A DNA stretch of 64,000 bases from Cyclobacterium xiamenense. GTDB lineage: Bacteria > Bacteroidota > Bacteroidia > Cytophagales > Cyclobacteriaceae. Position 1 is the stretch's first letter. Each line of letters opens with the position of its first letter. The DNA lies in contig NZ_WIOK01000020.1 in NCBI RefSeq assembly GCF_009467825.1, positions 1-64,000 on the forward strand. Direction: 5' to 3'. Under the pieces are notes generated by a model. That model ran no database searches. It had not been told where the DNA came from and saw nothing but the letters and a program-made list of their open reading frames with translations. Positions 63,375 through 64,000 of the stretch are shown here, piece by piece. The position numbers and the translations under genes are program-made.

Positions 63375-64000
63375 AAACCCCTACCTTTTGCTACCTGCTC
63401 CTGCTCTTTTCCGGTTGGGCAAGCTCCCTGCAAGCCCAGGAACCGGATTCGCTTGGCATGTCCCTGGATCAGGTCGTGGTGACGGGCACCCGGGCGGCGC
63501 GGGCTGCATCCCAGGTTTCCGCCAGTATTTCCATCATTGATCGGGATCAATTGGACCAATCTTCCCATATCAACGTGTTGCCTTCCATCGTACCTCATGT
63601 TCCAGGACTGCTGTTGAACGACCGATCCACGGTAGGCTTCGGGGTGGGGCCCGGGTCGGGTGGAAACCTTTCGATCCGGGGAATAAGCGGCACGCCTAAC
63701 AACCGGATTTTGGTGCTCATTGATGGCCAACCGCAGTTTATGGGGATATTCAGTCACCCAATTGCAGACGCCTATCACGCAACAGACATCGAACGCGTAG
63801 AAGTGATTCGGGGTGCGGCCTCTGTGCTGTACGGCAGTAACGCAATGGGAGGCGCCATCAATCTGATCACGGCAAAAAACAATTCACCTGGCTGGACGGG
63901 TCAGGCAGCGGCTACCGCGGGCTCTTTTGGTACCCGAACGCTTTCAGGAAAGCTATCTTTCCAATCGGGAAAATGGGAATCCGTGATTTCATTGAACCAT
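63371..64000 (+). CDS. TonB-dependent receptor (5' part, runs off the window)
   Basis: The frame is open from the ATG at 63371 through the window end (210 codons), so the protein is truncated by the boundary. A signal peptide ends in SLQAQ, a TonB-box-like DQVVVTGTR follows, and the plug domain contains LSIRGISGTPNNRILVLIDGQP and IERVEVIRGAASVLYGSNAMGGAINLI. There is no carboxypeptidase-like domain, so it is a classical receptor for siderophores, cobalamin or similar ligands and not a SusC. It is coupled to the phosphoribosyltransferase gene by a four-base overlap. Confidence 0.93.
   Translation, partial: MKTPTFCYLLLLFSGWASSLQAQEPDSLGMSLDQVVVTGTRAARAASQVSASISIIDRDQLDQSSHINVLPSIVPHVPGLLLNDRSTVGFGVGPGSGGNLSIRGISGTPNNRILVLIDGQPQFMGIFSHPIADAYHATDIERVEVIRGAASVLYGSNAMGGAINLITAKNNSPGWTGQAAATAGSFGTRTLSGKLSFQSGKWESVISLNH

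Noticed and set aside
1-64000. CRISPR arrays, tRNA or rRNA genes, integrases and insertion sequences
   Set aside because: Looked for on both strands; no regularly spaced repeats, no cloverleaf or rRNA-like segments and no transposase or integrase domains were recognised.

Overview
The window looks like a chromosomal segment of a member of the Bacteroidota, probably a marine or polysaccharide-degrading aerobe of the Cytophagales type. The evidence is two SusC/SusD outer-membrane pairs, an ECF sigma/FecR anti-sigma pair feeding an STN-domain SusC, many secreted sulfatases and lipoproteins, a SusC-unrelated TonB-type barrel, and -7 boxes that resemble TAnnTTTG. No rRNA, tRNA, CRISPR array, prophage or intact transposon was seen. 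The species is not identified.

The dominant theme is sulfated-glycan use. There are twelve type I (formylglycine) sulfatase genes, all with a cysteine at the predicted active-site position. They lie at 3922-10334 (four in tandem), 18933, 29838-34430 (three in tandem), 36479, 43392, 46536 and 48122. A lipoprotein-type formylglycine-generating enzyme with both catalytic cysteines sits among them at 45393. Three PhoD-like phosphatase/phosphodiesterase genes (613, 2252, 21420) accompany the sulfatases, although the window holds few classical glycosidases.

Layout. 1-612 has no supported gene and carries a terminator near the left edge. 613-3724 holds two PhoD-like genes. 3922-10334 is sulfatase block A, followed by a small membrane protein and a strong terminator. 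11017-13785 is an outer-membrane beta-barrel protein. 14205-20642 is a SusC-SusD-sulfatase operon (PUL 1). 20643-21419 is a gene-poor gap. 21420 is the third PhoD paralogue. 23004-34430 is PUL 2: ECF sigma, FecR, STN-SusC, SusD and three sulfatases. 34424-36210 (minus strand) holds a GH10 xylanase-like enzyme and a membrane protein. 36479-53379 is a long plus-strand run: sulfatase, CocE/NonD hydrolase, Tat-exported SelA-fold PLP enzyme, lyase-like Tat protein, sulfatase, FGE, two sulfatases, cytochrome c/propeller dehydrogenase and Tat-exported enolase-superfamily enzyme, ending in a terminator. 53685-58484 holds an orphan response regulator, a secreted BNR-propeller protein resembling ulvan lyases, and a BCCT transporter translationally coupled to a GH113-like lipoprotein. 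58502-62222 (minus) holds a TspO-like protein, an MFS exporter and a GH3-type acyl-adenylating enzyme. 62391-64000 holds an S-component-like membrane protein, a phosphoribosyltransferase and a truncated TonB-dependent receptor.

How the genes may work together (inference): SusC/D complexes import sulfated oligosaccharides, periplasmic sulfatases matured by the local FGE strip sulfate esters, and exported lyase-like, PLP, enolase-superfamily and heme dehydrogenase enzymes process the resulting sugars or sugar acids in the periplasm. STN-FecR-sigma signalling would induce PUL 2 when its substrate is bound. The polysaccharide is not determined; the BNR protein and iduronate-type sulfatase hint at a uronic-acid-containing sulfated algal glycan.
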